Below, in pieces: positions 36,664-48,840 of a DNA stretch of 64,000 nucleotides (position 1 is the stretch's first letter; every line of letters starts with the position of its first letter). Origin of the DNA: Vanilla planifolia (taxonomy: Eukaryota; Streptophyta; Magnoliopsida; Asparagales; Orchidaceae); assembly GCA_023846275.1 (NCBI GenBank), contig JAIUJO010000183.1, positions 358,745 to 422,744 on the forward strand. The letters run 5' to 3'. The notes under the pieces are model-generated. The model had not been told where the DNA came from. It saw nothing but the letters and a program-made list of their open reading frames with translations, and searched no databases. Both the position numbers and the translations under genes were made by a program.

Positions 36664-37960
36664 GTAGCAATAGGCATGATAGGTGACTATGCACATGCTT
36701 GGCAAGGGACTTTACTTACATAGTGGTTACTCCTTGCATATACTGCGACATCTTGTGCACATGATTTGTCGGGCCCTCAAAGTGTAAGAAACTTTTGGGA
36801 TTTTTAGCTATGGGTAATTATCATATGGATAAGGTGAAGCATTATTTGGTGCTTAGCATTCCGTCATGATGGAATTGGTAATATGGAATCCATAAAGGTC
36901 AATTTGTAGGGTGACATATCTTTCAAAATAGTGGAAGTTGGATGGTGCAAGAAGCATTAGGGTTTGTGCTTCTCATGATGCACCCCTGATGATACACTAT
37001 AGAGAACTATGCCTTCTACAACATTATGTCCACTCCCAAAAGCAAATTTATATGTTCCCAACATCCTGTGTGCATGACTAATAAGGCTCACAAAGTCTAA
37101 CATTTTTTTTAATTTTTATAGTTGTAGGCTTCTAACACTTTGATAAGGTGATGGTTTTTTAAGTGACTTGTTCATTGTAAGAATTTGCATAACATAAAAT
37201 CCACTAAACAAAATATGCAACAAATTGTGACTAGTAGCAAAGTGATGATTGGATGGTGCATTATGTAATAAGGTATGTGTAAGCCCAATTGCAGCCTTAG
37301 ACCAATGTTGTTGTACTTACATGTGTTGCAGAACAATGGGTGCACTACAACACCAATTGTGTACTATTTGCACATGTAGTAGCATGTACGTGCGCTTCCT
37401 ATTACATTCAATGCATGTGTGTATTGGAGCCCATAAAGTGCAACGTCTTCTAAGATGTTTCCATGACTACTGGTGCATTGATAAGGTGATGTTATATTAG
37501 AAGACTTGCCATCCACATTCATGGAACTATCACAATATGTAATTCGCAAGTGTTAATTGTTGGCACAATGCGATCTACAACTAAGAAAAAGTTGGATGAT
37601 GGAATATGCACAAGTTTTGTACTTTATGCTTCGTTCTTAGTCATGTGCGATAGTTCATTCTTCTCAAGTGTTGTTTGCGACATCCTGTGCATGTAATTTG
37701 TGGCATAACATTTTTGAGGTTTTTATCACTATTATGTGTTGGTTCTTATATAAGGTGATGCCCAATTAGGAGACCTATCTTTGTGTATGCCTAAAGTACA
37801 ATTCTTTCTCCTCTGTGAGGGGCTTTGTGAGGTGCACTTTTGTTCACATTCTAGTGAAAGTTTGGTAGTGCCTTGTGCTTTTAGCAATGTCTTTGTCATT
37901 AGAGTTCTTGTCATTTTGTTGTATGATGTATGACAGCACCTCAATGTCTTATTTGTTGGA
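36664..37960 (-). repeat. Family B tandem repeat, inverted, about 4 units
   Basis: GATAAGGTGA recurs at about 36,829, 37,142 and 37,478, and TATAAGGTGATG at 37,751, giving spacings of about 313, 336 and 273 bp. These are the reverse complement of the TCACCTTATC words at 7.1, 23.8 and 24.1 kb. GGGCCCTCAAAGTGTAAGAA (about 36,773) is the complement of the TTACACTTTGTGAGCCCC block. Repeats of GACATCNTGTGCA (36,748 and 37,680) add support. Open frames on both strands here are shadows of the repeat. Confidence 0.65.
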
Positions 37961-39560
37961 ATTCTTCACATGCAACCTTTTTGTGCCTGAATTGCATGGC
38001 TTTTTCTCACCAATGCCAATCTTTGAATAAGTGAAGAAAGAGTGAGGTGTCACACTTAAGGACATGACATTTCACAATGTGAAATTGTCACACTTTTCTT
38101 ACTACTTGGAGCTTTGTTTTGGGTCATATTTGTCAATGTCATAGTGAAACTTCTATGGTGAAAATTACGAATGTCCATGTGTTGGTTGAGTGTGCTATTA
38201 CCTCTAAATGTTATGATGTAGGGTGGAAAGCCTCACTCTCATTATATGTATTCATATGCATGCAACATCATGGGGCCTCACTAGTGTGACCTATTAGTTG
38301 TGAAATTACAACTTTTTAAAGTGATTATTATGGTGTTGTTTCATGGATAACAAATTTTGGAGCATGCAATGTGCTTTCTATCTTGTCTTGGATCTTGAAG
38401 AAACATTTTATAATTACATAAGTCATGCTCAACAACCACAATTTGTGAGGTTCAATATCTTTTAGCCATTTTAATGGTTTGTTGATTAGTGTAGGCCATA
38501 ATGGATCATTTGTATTTTTGTCCAATTTTTTTACGTCTTGTTCATTGTCATGCCATGTGTATGTTGGCCTAGGCCTTCATCCTTAATTAGGCCAATTATG
38601 CTTTGTTTAAAATCTTTGAATGTCTTTGGGTTAATGGGATTGGATTGGTTTTAGACCACTTTTGCACAAGAGTTATTTTTTGTGGTGGTTCTTCTTATAA
38701 CTTCGCTACCTCTTTGTGTTGTCAATTATTATTTGTAGGGAATTGTCAACTAATCAAAACTTTTTAAGGAGGAAGTTCATAGGTTTCCTTTTTCTATTTG
38801 ATTTGTACGTCCCTATTTCAAATATCTTGTTGATTCCATACTTCTCATGCCTTCTAACTTTTGTTGTTTTGTAATGCAATTGAAAATGTGATCATCCCTA
38901 CTCAAGTGTTGGCACAGTCATTGAAACCACACATTTTTATCTTCATTCTCTACAAAGGAGAGTTGTCATTAAAGAATCCTATTATTGAGTGACAATGTTT
39001 CAAAACATGATGAATGGAATTGGAAAAATTGTAATCTAAATCACTTAATAAGGATCCTTTGGAGGGAAAGTTTGGTTTCGACAGCCACGACAATCTTAGA
39101 TCCAATAACTTATGTTTAAGTTGTATTTAAAAAGCACAGAATAATACCATTGTTTGGGTTATTTTGTCTACCATTTTGTGTGCACTTCTGACCCTAATCA
39201 TTTTGTCAATGATGTAGTTTGGCTTTATCTAGCTTGGTAATGTCTTTGGCATCATTACTTTGTGGAAATTAAATTGCTCAAGCCAAGCCAATGCTTTGGA
39301 TACATTATCATCAGATAACATTGTAGGATTTTGATCCTTTTATGATGGCATTTGAGATTGAAGTAAAGACTAAGTAGGACAACCCTTGGCACACATATCT
39401 CATTGTTGGAGTTAAAATTCTTAGATTTATGAAAAAGTCATAACAAATGAAATTTCTAATGTTGTTCTAATTAATAAAGAATGAGAGTTAGGGGCATGAA
39501 GATGATCAGATACCACCCTAGTCTTTACAATAAATGATGCTAACTAGAGATTAGTGGATG
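37961..39560. other. Unclassified stretch between family B and LINE U5
   Basis: Thymine-rich on the + strand, without long frames. A GTGAGGTGTCACACTTAAGG to CACAATGTGAAATTGTCACAC stretch (38,042-38,095) contains short internal repeats. No domain or matching copy elsewhere in the window was seen. Confidence 0.35.
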
Positions 39561-39699
39561 TCACTATTTAGACTCCATTAACAATGTATGTGAAATCAAA
39601 GTCATTGGGTTCCATGGCAATGTCATAGCAAAAGTCTACACCATACTCTCTTTATGAAAGTTTAAGTTTAAAATAGAAAGTTGAAGTGATTTTGGAGAG

Positions 39700-40100
39700 G
39701 CATTAGTAGGTCTCAAATAAAATCATATAAAAATGCATGATGAGAAACTTAGTCTTTAGAATTATTGCCTTCACACTTTTTGGGGGACAAGAACTATTAT
39801 TTGTTGTTGTCAAAAGTAATTGACTAACTATAGTAATGACAATAATGCAATTTGATTAAATCTTTTTTCCTTTGACATTAAGAAGTAGAGCTTTCAAAAT
39901 TTCCATTGCTTTTAGACTAGCAAGAATGTCAATGGTAATAGTTGGATATGAAACTAAAGTTTTTCTGACAATAGTAATAGATCTACTTATGTTCATCTCA
40001 TCAAGCAATACTAAATCTAGCATTTATGTCATGATGCATAACTGCATCATGTTTAAATTTAATCCACCCTATTGGAGTTGTGTAATAAGAGATAATAAAC
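39700..40100 (-). pseudogene. LINE RNase H relic 5 (U5)
   Basis: The - strand reads PIGWIKFKHDAVMHHDINAR (complement of about 40,015-40,075), matching PP.GW.KfN.DGa. Beyond several stops come the ILASLKAMEIL helix block, equivalent to AE..Al..gL, and a CCCAAAAAGTGTGAAGGC tail block. The first Asp is kept as HDA. The 107-codon open frame on the + strand at 39,872-40,195 is only the shadow of this domain. Confidence 0.6.
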
Positions 40101-40739
40101 AACTGGTCAAGACCATTAGAGCTCCCATTGGACATGATCAAAGAGTTGTAGTAAGTAGCAACTATAATGTGATTTCTCAATTGATGTGGAACTAAATTAA
40201 GTGCCTTTTCTACTTGTGCCTACAAATTCTTGTTATTCTAGAGGTACAATAAGGATAAAGTTCTACATTTGACAACGTGAGAAGTTATTGCGACTTACAC
40301 ATTCAAAGATATCCAATTAAGGAACTAAATAATAGAAGTCACATCCCAATACTTAATACCACCAAGCAGAGTTAGCCACTTACGAAGCTACTAAGCCAGA
40401 GTTCCTTCACGATATACCACTCTCAAAAATAATTTTTCACATCCTCACTAGTATGACATCACTAAAGACAAAAGTTTAGATGTCTCAATCCTTCTTGCAT
40501 GAAGCAAGGTGTGAGTAAGAAGTAGATTTAATGCTAATCTCTATAAGAAAATGTTTACTTAAGATTGCACCAACTCTTTCCAAACCCACACGACCTACTC
40601 TTCATCGACATTTATATGTCATTATATATAGTCTCTCTCTCCAACACCAGATCCTCACCCAATGTGAAAGCATAGAACATTCATTTTGTTTGAATTAACT
40701 TAAGGAGAATGTAGAATCTAAAATACCAAATCAAACGTG

Positions 40740-40980
40740 AAATAACTTCTAAATCTTTTTGTGATCCCACACCCTATGTTCCTTGACTAGCTCTACTACA
40801 AATATAAAATGCTCCACAACCATGTTAAAATAGGTTTTTTTAGTAGAAATAGGAAGGATGCCAAGCAAACTAACCAAAAAAATTACTTGCAACAATTCGC
40901 CAAACCATATTGTTTGTGGTATGGGGGGCTTCAACATTCAGTGACATACATCTATAAGATGCACTACAAGGAATATGAAA
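40740..40980 (-). pseudogene. LINE region between RT and RNase H (U5)
   Basis: The open frame reads LKPPIPQTIWFGELLQVI, then LGILPISTKKTYFNMVVEHF and VKEHRVWDHKK. It is homologous in frame to the + strand relic at 20,409-20,600. A related nucleotide block lies near 47,170-47,430 in U6 (CACCCACTCTTTCCAAACCCATGC against CACCAACTCTTTCCAAACCCACAC). The function within the LINE polyprotein is not known from the sequence. Confidence 0.6.
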
Positions 40981-41479
40981 AGTATTATTGTCATAATGTA
41001 TTTTGATCAGAAGAACTAAGCTCATAACTTATCTTCTTGATAATACCACACCAACCAAGCTTTGCAATCAACGTTGACTATTAGGTCAAAAAATTACAAA
41101 CTCTAAGTCTGACACATTCCTTAAGAGCTGTATTTCTCAATAGGCATAGTTTATTGTACTACTATCATTTGAACTACTCGACATATAATGACACAATAAT
41201 ATGTTTTATTCTACACTAGTGCAGCTTTGAATTAAGTTGAAGACTAAGTAATAAGTAAGAATAAAAGTTAACATCGAGTTCATCATGACATTGTGGATCA
41301 CCATTTATACTGATTGGATCAGTCACCTTGACACACAATTTTCTACTTGATTAATAAAGAATTTCAATTTTTTATCTAAAGTTTTGCTACTACAATTGGT
41401 TTCCTACATATTTTTACTAAGCATATGAAAATTTTAAGAAAGCATCTTTCAACCCTTATAATTCATCCCTCTACTAAAT

Positions 41480-42680
41480 AACACTACCAATTTGTTTAGA
41501 TTCATGACATCACCTAAGTGATGCCCTTATTACTCTATATATCCTAAATATTCTTCATTATTCCACAAGTTGATGCTTCATAAATCTTGATGTCATCATC
41601 ATATAAAGGGAGTGCAATCATTAAGGAAGTAGGGAAATTCCTAAACTCAATTGAGACAGCATGACTAAACTAATACTGATAAGCCATAAGAGATACTTAG
41701 ACACTGTGGTAAGGTGGTATGGAGTGAGTGTACATCCCTATCAAAGACCCTTATTTACTTCGATGAATAATAAACATTAGACATAATCCTAAACCTTGGT
41801 GTGGTGACATAAGCCTTAATCCAACCACAACAAAGTGTAAGGAACTACCAATGTTTAAGCATATCCAACACATACTTCTAATTTTCCTTATCAGAAGCAT
41901 GAACCTTACCTAATTTCGAATTTTCTTATCAATGCTTAAGAATATTCCTATCTAAAAATCCTTGTTACTTGCATCAATGATAGTTAAAAATCATTAAACA
42001 TAATCCAAAATGTTTGTGCAAAGATATAAGCCTTAATCAAACCATAACAAAGTGTAAGGAACTACAAATGTTTAAGCATATCCAATACAAATTTCTATTT
42101 TTCCTTATCATATGCCCAATCCATATCCAATTTTGTTACAATCAAACCTTCTTTGAAGGAAGACAAGTGCAAATATGTATTGTTTTCTCATTCAAAAAAT
42201 ATTATGAAATATAGCACGACATAACACAAAAGCAACTTGCTCCCTAACAAAGATATATGGAAGCATTACCCTATGTCTAACCAAAAAAGTTTTAATCAAC
42301 ACTTTGTTAATCGTATTACAAATACTAATGGGGATAAACTTCTTTTGTTTTGATGCTCCTTAATCTTTAAGGATAAATATGGCTAGTGTGTCCTTCCAAC
42401 ATTTTGATATAAAGCTATTTTTAAATAATTATTTCACTACTATAATAATATCCATCTACATGATCTTCTAATAACCATGTAATAATTAAATTGAAAAGCC
42501 ATCCAAAAGATGGGATTTACTTCTTTTATTGGTCATCAATATAGATATGATCATATCATCACTTATTAATGTCACAAGTGTAGTCTACTCCTCATCATTA
42601 CTAATTATGAAGAGCTCAAATGGTGCAGAAGGCTCATATTAGACATGGATAAACAACGTCTTACTAAAAAAGTACAAAAG
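41480..42680 (-). pseudogene. LINE reverse transcriptase relic (U5)
   Basis: On the - strand, from high to low: SNDEE then TLVTLISDDMIISILM and NKRSKSHLLDGFSI (42,487-42,640; the NKSPGPDGFsiEf signature); FIPISICNTINKVLIKTFLV (about 42,290-42,350; FRPISLCNviYKi.aK.L); LPYIFVREQVAFVL (lp.iIs.eQ.aFV); KLDMDWAYDKEK (about 42,100-42,140; lDMsKAYDrvEW); and LPLYDDDIKIYEASTCGIMK, whose YDDD codons lie at 41,592-41,603 and keep the YxDD catalytic form. Stops (for example in KIM.MD and KEK.KF) and the inserted duplication make it non-functional. Confidence 0.75.
41771..42122 (-). repeat. 217-bp-offset duplication inside LINE U5 RT
   Basis: GCCTTAATCCAACCACAACA (41,813) recurs as GCCTTAATCAAACCATAACA (42,030), both followed by AAGTGTAAGGAACTACNAATG and TTTAAGCATATCCAA. 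The offset is 217 bp. It repeats the palm segment around the LDM..AYD block. No other LINE copy in the window has it. Confidence 0.85.
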
Positions 42681-42720
42681 AATCACTTTAATATTAGCTT
42701 AGGAGTCCATCATTTCACTA

Positions 42721-45630
42721 ATATCATTTTTAGGTTGTTGGATGTAGTTGCTACTAGAGGTAAAAGTAGCCATTTCCTAGAAAAAGCTTGTTCAATTCCC
42801 ACGGAAGGCTTAATTAAGCTCGGTATGCTGCCTCCACCATGCTTCTTCTAATGCCATGACAATGAGATATTAAAAAATATGCTAGCAAAAAGAATCATGT
42901 TCCAACTCAGTTAAGCAACTCATAGATTCCATATGTTGAAGCACCTAGATTTCTTATTCTAATTGCTAAGATTTTTAAAGCTATTAGAAAGTTCTACTAT
43001 CCTCCATTTCGTTATTGTTGACATAGCTTTGTTAAATTTTGTGGAAAAACTATTCATTGGGATTACAATAACATTAAATTTCAAAACACTATTAAATACA
43101 TTGATTTATTAGGGAAAAGATAAGCAAATATTCATAAGTTGAATTCTCCTTTTAGTTTTTCCCAAGAATTATTGTCCAACTATAATAATAATGGGTTGTG
43201 GTGTAAGGGATGTAAGGGAGAAGCATAAAAGTGGTGACCAGGATGGCTTGTATACCCTCAAAAATCATAAAAACTCTATATAATACTTCATAGATATAGG
43301 CATTCATCTCTTTCTTAATACATCGAGTAAAATAATTTCAAATGAAACACAAGCCAGTTAGATCCATATCATGAACAAAGCTAGAGAGTTAAAAATAAGC
43401 TTGGCCATTAGAAAATTTTTTGTTACTTTTTTTATTGCTATCCATGTAAGGCATTAAAGTGCCCTACATAAAATAAAGTTCTACCAAACATAGCACTATC
43501 TCTAATTTGGTCCCATGCTAATCACCAATTTATATAGTATTTTGTTACATTCTCTATGCAAAACCTCCAAATGTCAGTATTATAACATCTCACAAAGAGA
43601 GTAATCATTTAAAAGGAGTGTTCCAAAATCTCAAGCATGCCCAATTCTACAATAGTGCTGCAATGCCTCTTGATAGTCTGCTCAAATGTTTAAAAAAGTA
43701 ATCCAGGGCTTTTCCAAAAACTTTATCCTTCTTGTGATAAGAAAAAGTCTCCACATGAGTTTCTAAGAGATAAATCTTGAAGCCTATATTCCTCCTTACC
43801 AAATATTATGTGTAGCTATTAGATTTAGCTACTTTAATCCTATAGTAATCCACAAAAATATATGATCATAATTTATTAAAAAAAACACCTTCACCACTAG
43901 ATGTAATGGTTTGATTTGTTACATAGTATCCTTGTAAAAACAACTTCTTATGGGCAATACAATTCCACAATAGAACGTAGTACTAAGATAATTAATTAAA
44001 TTGATCATTCAACTTTGATAAAGCAAGCATTCTTATGCTAAGTTCTTAAAATTTATTGTTAATCAAATTGTAGTACAACAATATATGTGCACGTCTTCTA
44101 TCAAAAAAAAAGTAATGAATGAAACATCTCACTCACAATAACATTAACGAACTAATACATAGAAAACTAGGTGATGCAACAACCAACAATAGCCACAACC
44201 TAATAGTGCTAAGTATAGAGTGGGCATACAATAGGATTGCATCAAAGGGACATCAAGGAGTGTCAAATTTACCCTATTTAGGAATGTGGTTTTAACCTTT
44301 GAGGTTGTCTCCCACCATATGTACTTCGTATTTATAGTTTCTCTTATCTATGTATCTTATTACATACTAGCTGAAATACTCACTTAGAGCAAAAACTCAA
44401 TTACAACACTCAGTCATGTAATAGCATAAAAGGATGTTATTTAGTTCCTATCTTACATAATAATAAGTCCAATTGGAGCAAAAGAGAGTTTCCAACATGA
44501 CAGTTATAAGAAATCTTTAACTCACTCAACCACCAGACACAACCACTCATATGTAGATTTCCACAATGCGTATAGGTCAACCATTACATTAAGTAAAAAT
44601 AAAATAATAATTTAATGAACATAGGCATTAACAAGCTTATGGGTCCCTCCTTTCTAGAAACTACTTGATTTGAAGCCCCCCATCTTTGCTAAAATTATTT
44701 TTAGTACTTGAATATTGAAATTCAAAGTGGCTAAATAATATAATAATTATCCAAGTTCCCCATTAATAAATTGCCTTCCACACCATGCAATTCATACTAT
44801 AGCAGACCTCCATTTGGAGCTATCAGTTAAAGCAAGAAAAACACAACTTCCAAGTTGCACCTATTGTGCCAAACAAATACAAAAGAATGCCTTTCTACAA
44901 ATAAGGACAAATTAGGTAATGTGGCTCATGAAAACAAAAAGTTGTCTTAACTTCTAACCACTAACCACACTATTTATGTCATAAGTAGATGTTGCAATGT
45001 ACCATGCATAATTATTCTTCCAACGACCTTTTTTGTATGCTTCCAAGGTATGCTAGTATTGTTGGAATACTAGGATTATTGTAGTAATATATGTAATAAC
45101 AAAATATGAAGAAAATTAACCTTTTCTTGATAATTATTTTGCTAACCATGAGATACACAATACTTACAATTTCTAAATCCATCTACCATTGAGTATAACC
45201 CAATGAATTGCACTTCCTCATCATAGCGGTAGCAAAGATCAATCCAATCCTGATCATTATCTAGTAAAATAAGCCAAATAAAAGATATTCAATACACCTA
45301 GAATTTGTGACATGTAAACTCCAGGCAACCAACACTAATTCAAAATTGAAAAAAAATCTTTATCATCACTTGTTGTACACACAGTAACCTTTTTTAAAAT
45401 CAAGGTAAAACCATGGAGCAATCCCAATATTCCTTCCATGTGATCCCAACAAAATCTCAACCAAATGACCATCTTGTAAATTTTTTGAAAAATTGAACCA
45501 TTATTCAATGCTCTACCCAAGGTTATATTAAGATTTCTGGAAATTGCTACTTTTTTTAGTTTTTGAAATTAACCTTAAGCTGCCCCTCATTTTCCTTTTT
45601 GACTTCATTTTCTTAACAAAATTCATTCGA
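42721..45630. other. Unclassified stretch between LINE U5 and U6
   Basis: By position on the - strand this should hold the 5' part of U5. One candidate piece is visible: complement of about 43,440-43,480 reads LFYVGHFNALHG, like the endonuclease wLi.GDFNAll block with Asp changed to His. Elsewhere I see no domain; the 68-codon + frame at 42,645 and the - frame at 45,335-45,520 show no motif I recognise. Confidence 0.35.
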
Positions 45631-45639
45631 CATGCCTTT

Positions 45640-47600
45640 GAACTTTTCTCATACACAAGGAGAAACTAAAGTCTTTTGGGGTCCATGATAAAGTAATTAC
45701 TAAAGCCAACAAAAACCTCTCCTTAAAAAGGTTCATACATAAAATTAATAAGAAGAAAAAGTTGAATTTGTTTAGGGAGGGGCATTCCCAAGTCCCAAAC
45801 AAAATGAAATAAATGTGCATGATGAGTTACCCTATCTGCAACACAATTGCCTTGGTCTTTTACAAATAATAATAAGAACTTCATACCACATGCAATAATG
45901 CTATGATAGGAACCATTATTTGTTGTAGACAAAAGTAACTAGTTCATTATAATAATTGTTGTAGTACAATCTAATTCATTCACAACTGCTTGGACATTAA
46001 GACCTAATATTACAAAAAGTTCCATTGCTTCAAGAATAGCAATGGTATCCATGTACGTAGTTGAGCCGAAACCAAAATTATTTGAAAATAGTAGTATGTA
46101 TACCTACATCATCTCACATAACAATAGTAACTTTAAAATTTAAGTTATCACTGATAGGTTCACCATAATTGAATTTAATCAAAACCATTGGATGGGGAAT
46201 CCAATAAGAGGCCAACCCATCAAGGCCACCAGAATTGCCACTAGATAATATTAGAGGGTTGAAGGAAGTAGTAGCAACAATTCAAATGCTGCTCTTAAAA
46301 TGCATCAGAATTGAGTACCTTATCCACATGTGGTTGTTGAATGTTGTCAAGCAAAAGATAGAGCAATGATAGAGAGGCAAATTTAACTATTTGAAAATTT
46401 ATGGCATTAATATTCATTATGATCTAATGAAGAAGATCAAAAATTGAAGTGACAATCCTGCATTTAATCATATAAGGTGAAAATTAATCTTTTAAAAAGC
46501 TATGAGACTAAAATTGTTTCACAATATCACACTCCAAAAAAATATTTTATCAACAATAAAAATAAGTCTACCCTTATAATTCTGATGAATAGTTATATTT
46601 CGAACATTGTGATCTTCTTACATAGCTACATCATAATTAAAATTAAATCATCTCATTGGGGGAGGAGTCTAATAAAAGGAAATAGGCCATTAATGCTGTT
46701 AGATCTCCCTCACTAAACAAGATAGGGGAGTTGAATTAAACAACATCGATAAATTGAATATTTCTTTTACAGTGCAGCTGATTTAAGAGCCTTTTTTGTA
46801 TGTGCTTGTAGATTTTTGTTAGGTCAAAGATTAAATAAAACAAAAGTGATGAAATCGATTGTATAAGGCATAATGCAACTCACATATTGATAGGCTTCTA
46901 GTTTTGATGCTCAAGTAATGATGTAATGTCCCAGTAGTTCAGAACATTGAGCATGAAATTCTCATTTGTGAAGCTGCTTGACCATAATTCTTTTACACTA
47001 TAGTGCTCCTACAAGCACTATTTCACACAATCGATTAGATTAGAACCCTATGGAAATAGCTTCAACATCTCAATCCCTCTTGCATGAAGCCAAGAGTGAG
47101 ATAGAAGTTGATTTAGCACAAATTTTCACAAGTGTGTCCTAAGCCAATGTTGCACCCACTCTTTCCAAACCCATGCAACCTCCTTTCTAACAACATTTTG
47201 GCATATATGTGTGCCATTGTAGAAAATCTTTGAGTCTATCATTATATCCTCACTCAATATGAAGCACAATCTAACGTACTAAGTCATTTGCAAATATGTT
47301 TTATATGTTATTGTGATCCCAGGCATCATGTTACATAGCAAGCTCCATTACAAGTGTGGAATGGTCCACTTCTATACAAAGATTTGTTGGCTATGAAGAA
47401 ATAGGAAATATGTCAAGGTAATTGTCTAAAGAGAATGAGAAAAAACTATCCACACTAATCCTCCAAATTATATAATTTATTATAGAAGGAGCCACAACAC
47501 TAAGCAACTTACACATATGAGAAGCACCATGCATTCAAGTGTTAGTTGTCATAATGTATTTCGACCAATTGGACTTAAACTATAAGTAGTCTTCTTGAGC
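45640..47600 (-). mobile_element. Decayed LINE (L1-type), 5'-truncated copy U6
   Basis: Only the 3' part is present on the - strand: the linker region (about 47,590 to 46,300) and RNase H (46,230 to 45,720). Nucleotide blocks match U5 in order: ACATCTCAATCCCTCTTGCA then TGAAGCCAAGAGTGAG (47,067) against ATGTCTCAATCCTTCTTGCA then TGAAGCAAGGTGTGAG (40,481), and CATAATGTATTTCGACCA (47,551) against CATAATGTATTTTGATCA (40,992). The 5' side meets the TA run and family A at 47,613, so the RT was never there or was lost. Confidence 0.6.
45720..46230 (-). pseudogene. LINE RNase H relic 6 (U6)
   Basis: The - strand reads GLDGLASYWIPHPM then IKFNYGEPISDN (about 46,230-46,140), matching the linker LDGl...W.P.P and the W.KfN.DG entry. 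The tail FVKDQGNCVADRVTHHA (45,815-45,866) is a very clear match to HV.R.gN.vADrlA. The following VWDLGMPLPKQIQLFL is shared with the nucleotide tails of R2 and U3. Stops lie between these blocks. Confidence 0.7.
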
Positions 47601-47609
47601 CAATTTATT

Positions 47610-47612
<3 letters not shown>

Positions 47613-47686
<74 letters not shown>
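47613..47686. repeat. (TA)n microsatellite, about 74 bp, at the LINE/satellite junction
   Basis: Pure TA run directly between LINE U6 and the first inverted family A monomer, which begins AACTAGATAGTTCTTGTC. The complement, TATCTAGTTATA, is the same monomer phase as the TA run at 6,344. Confidence 0.95.
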
Positions 47687-47687
<1 letters not shown>

Positions 47688-48803
47688 CTAGATAGTTCTT
47701 GTCAAAATAAGTCCAACAAAGTTTGTTTCATCTTAAATAGACCTCTTTTAGAATTACTATGAAATTCCAAAAAAATAAAGATAAATAATAAAAGATTGTT
47801 ATTCTAAAATTAATAATATATATATGACATCATAAATAAATGAAACTAAAGCAATGTAATACGACTCAATCAAAATGATATAAATTTTAAACTAGAAGTG
47901 ATTTATAATTTCATTATAATATAAAAAAGAAAACCAATTGATTTGAAGTGATTAGCTAATTTGTTATTGAAACATGAATTTGAAGATACTAAGTAGATCA
48001 AGAATAATATCATTGAAGACAATCAAGTATGAATTGAAATATCTCGAATATCCTACCAAAAAAATTAGAAAATAAAGTAATTAAATTATTAAAAAATAAT
48101 ATCGAATAAGATTGAGCTACTTGTGATGAGTCCAACAATGTTTGTTTGATCACCATTAGCTCTAATTTCGAGTCGATGAATTACTTAATAAAATTTGCAT
48201 AAATTGTAATAAATTATTATTTTAATTTAGGGAAATATGTGATAAAAGTGAAATGAGATAAACTATATTTTTATAATATAAATAAATCAAAGTGAGTAAA
48301 TACCATGTAATTGGAGATTTAAAGAAACCAAAAAATTTCCCCAGATCTAAATAAAAGATAAGAAGAAATGAGATAGATTGTATGAGAAAGTTGCACTTCA
48401 TAATATTTAAGTGATCGAGTATAACTTTTTATCATCAAATCATGTATAAAATTTAAAGGTCTCACAGAGAATTCGAATTCTCTATAATACAAAATTTTTT
48501 AAAATGTAAAATTGAATATTTAATTTATAGTGATAATTGAGATGAGTGAGACAATACTTGTTTCTTCTCCAAATGACCATGTTTAGAATTTGCAAATGTC
48601 TTTTGCAATTAAATAAAATTTAATATCTTTTAAGGAAATATAGAATCATATAAAATAAAATATTTAAATAATATATAAAAATGAATATTTGAGTGGATAT
48701 TAATCTTTTGAACAGTCTGACGACCTTTATTTTGTCTTGATCGAATATCATTTAGAATAATGTTGAATTATCCAATTAAAGTGATAAAAAAGTCTTATTT
48801 AAA

Positions 48804-48809
<6 letters not shown>

Positions 48810-48839
<30 letters not shown>
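48810..48839. repeat. (TA)n microsatellite, about 29 bp
   Basis: Dinucleotide run within a family A monomer of block 3. Confidence 0.95.

Positions 48840-48840
<1 letters not shown>

Larger units (their letters stand above)
39570..42720 (-). mobile_element. Decayed LINE (L1-type), copy U5
   Basis: Reading the - strand from high to low coordinates: reverse transcriptase (42,640 to 41,480), RT-RNase H linker (about 40,980 to 40,700), RNase H (40,100 to 39,700) and a 3' end whose complement AAAGAGAGTATGGTGTAGAC (about 39,650) matches the ends of U3 and U4. It belongs to the same family as the + strand copies and lies in opposite orientation. A local 217-bp duplication sits inside its RT. Confidence 0.65.

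Noticed and set aside
37249..37549. Cysteine-rich 83-codon plus frame and overlapping minus frame
   Set aside because: They lie across family B repeat units and are not conserved from unit to unit; the cysteines come from TGT/TGC-rich repeat text.
39872..40195. 107-codon open frame on the plus strand
   Set aside because: It is the antisense shadow of the minus-strand LINE RNase H relic.
42645..42851. 68-codon plus-strand frame
   Set aside because: No recognisable motif, no second copy, and it lies just upstream (5' side) of the minus-strand LINE RT, so chance is the simplest explanation.
6886..47600. Possible integrated plant virus (pararetrovirus) in the non-satellite DNA
   Set aside because: All recognisable RT and RNase H blocks follow the non-LTR LINE order and signatures; no coat, movement-protein or aspartic-protease motif was seen.
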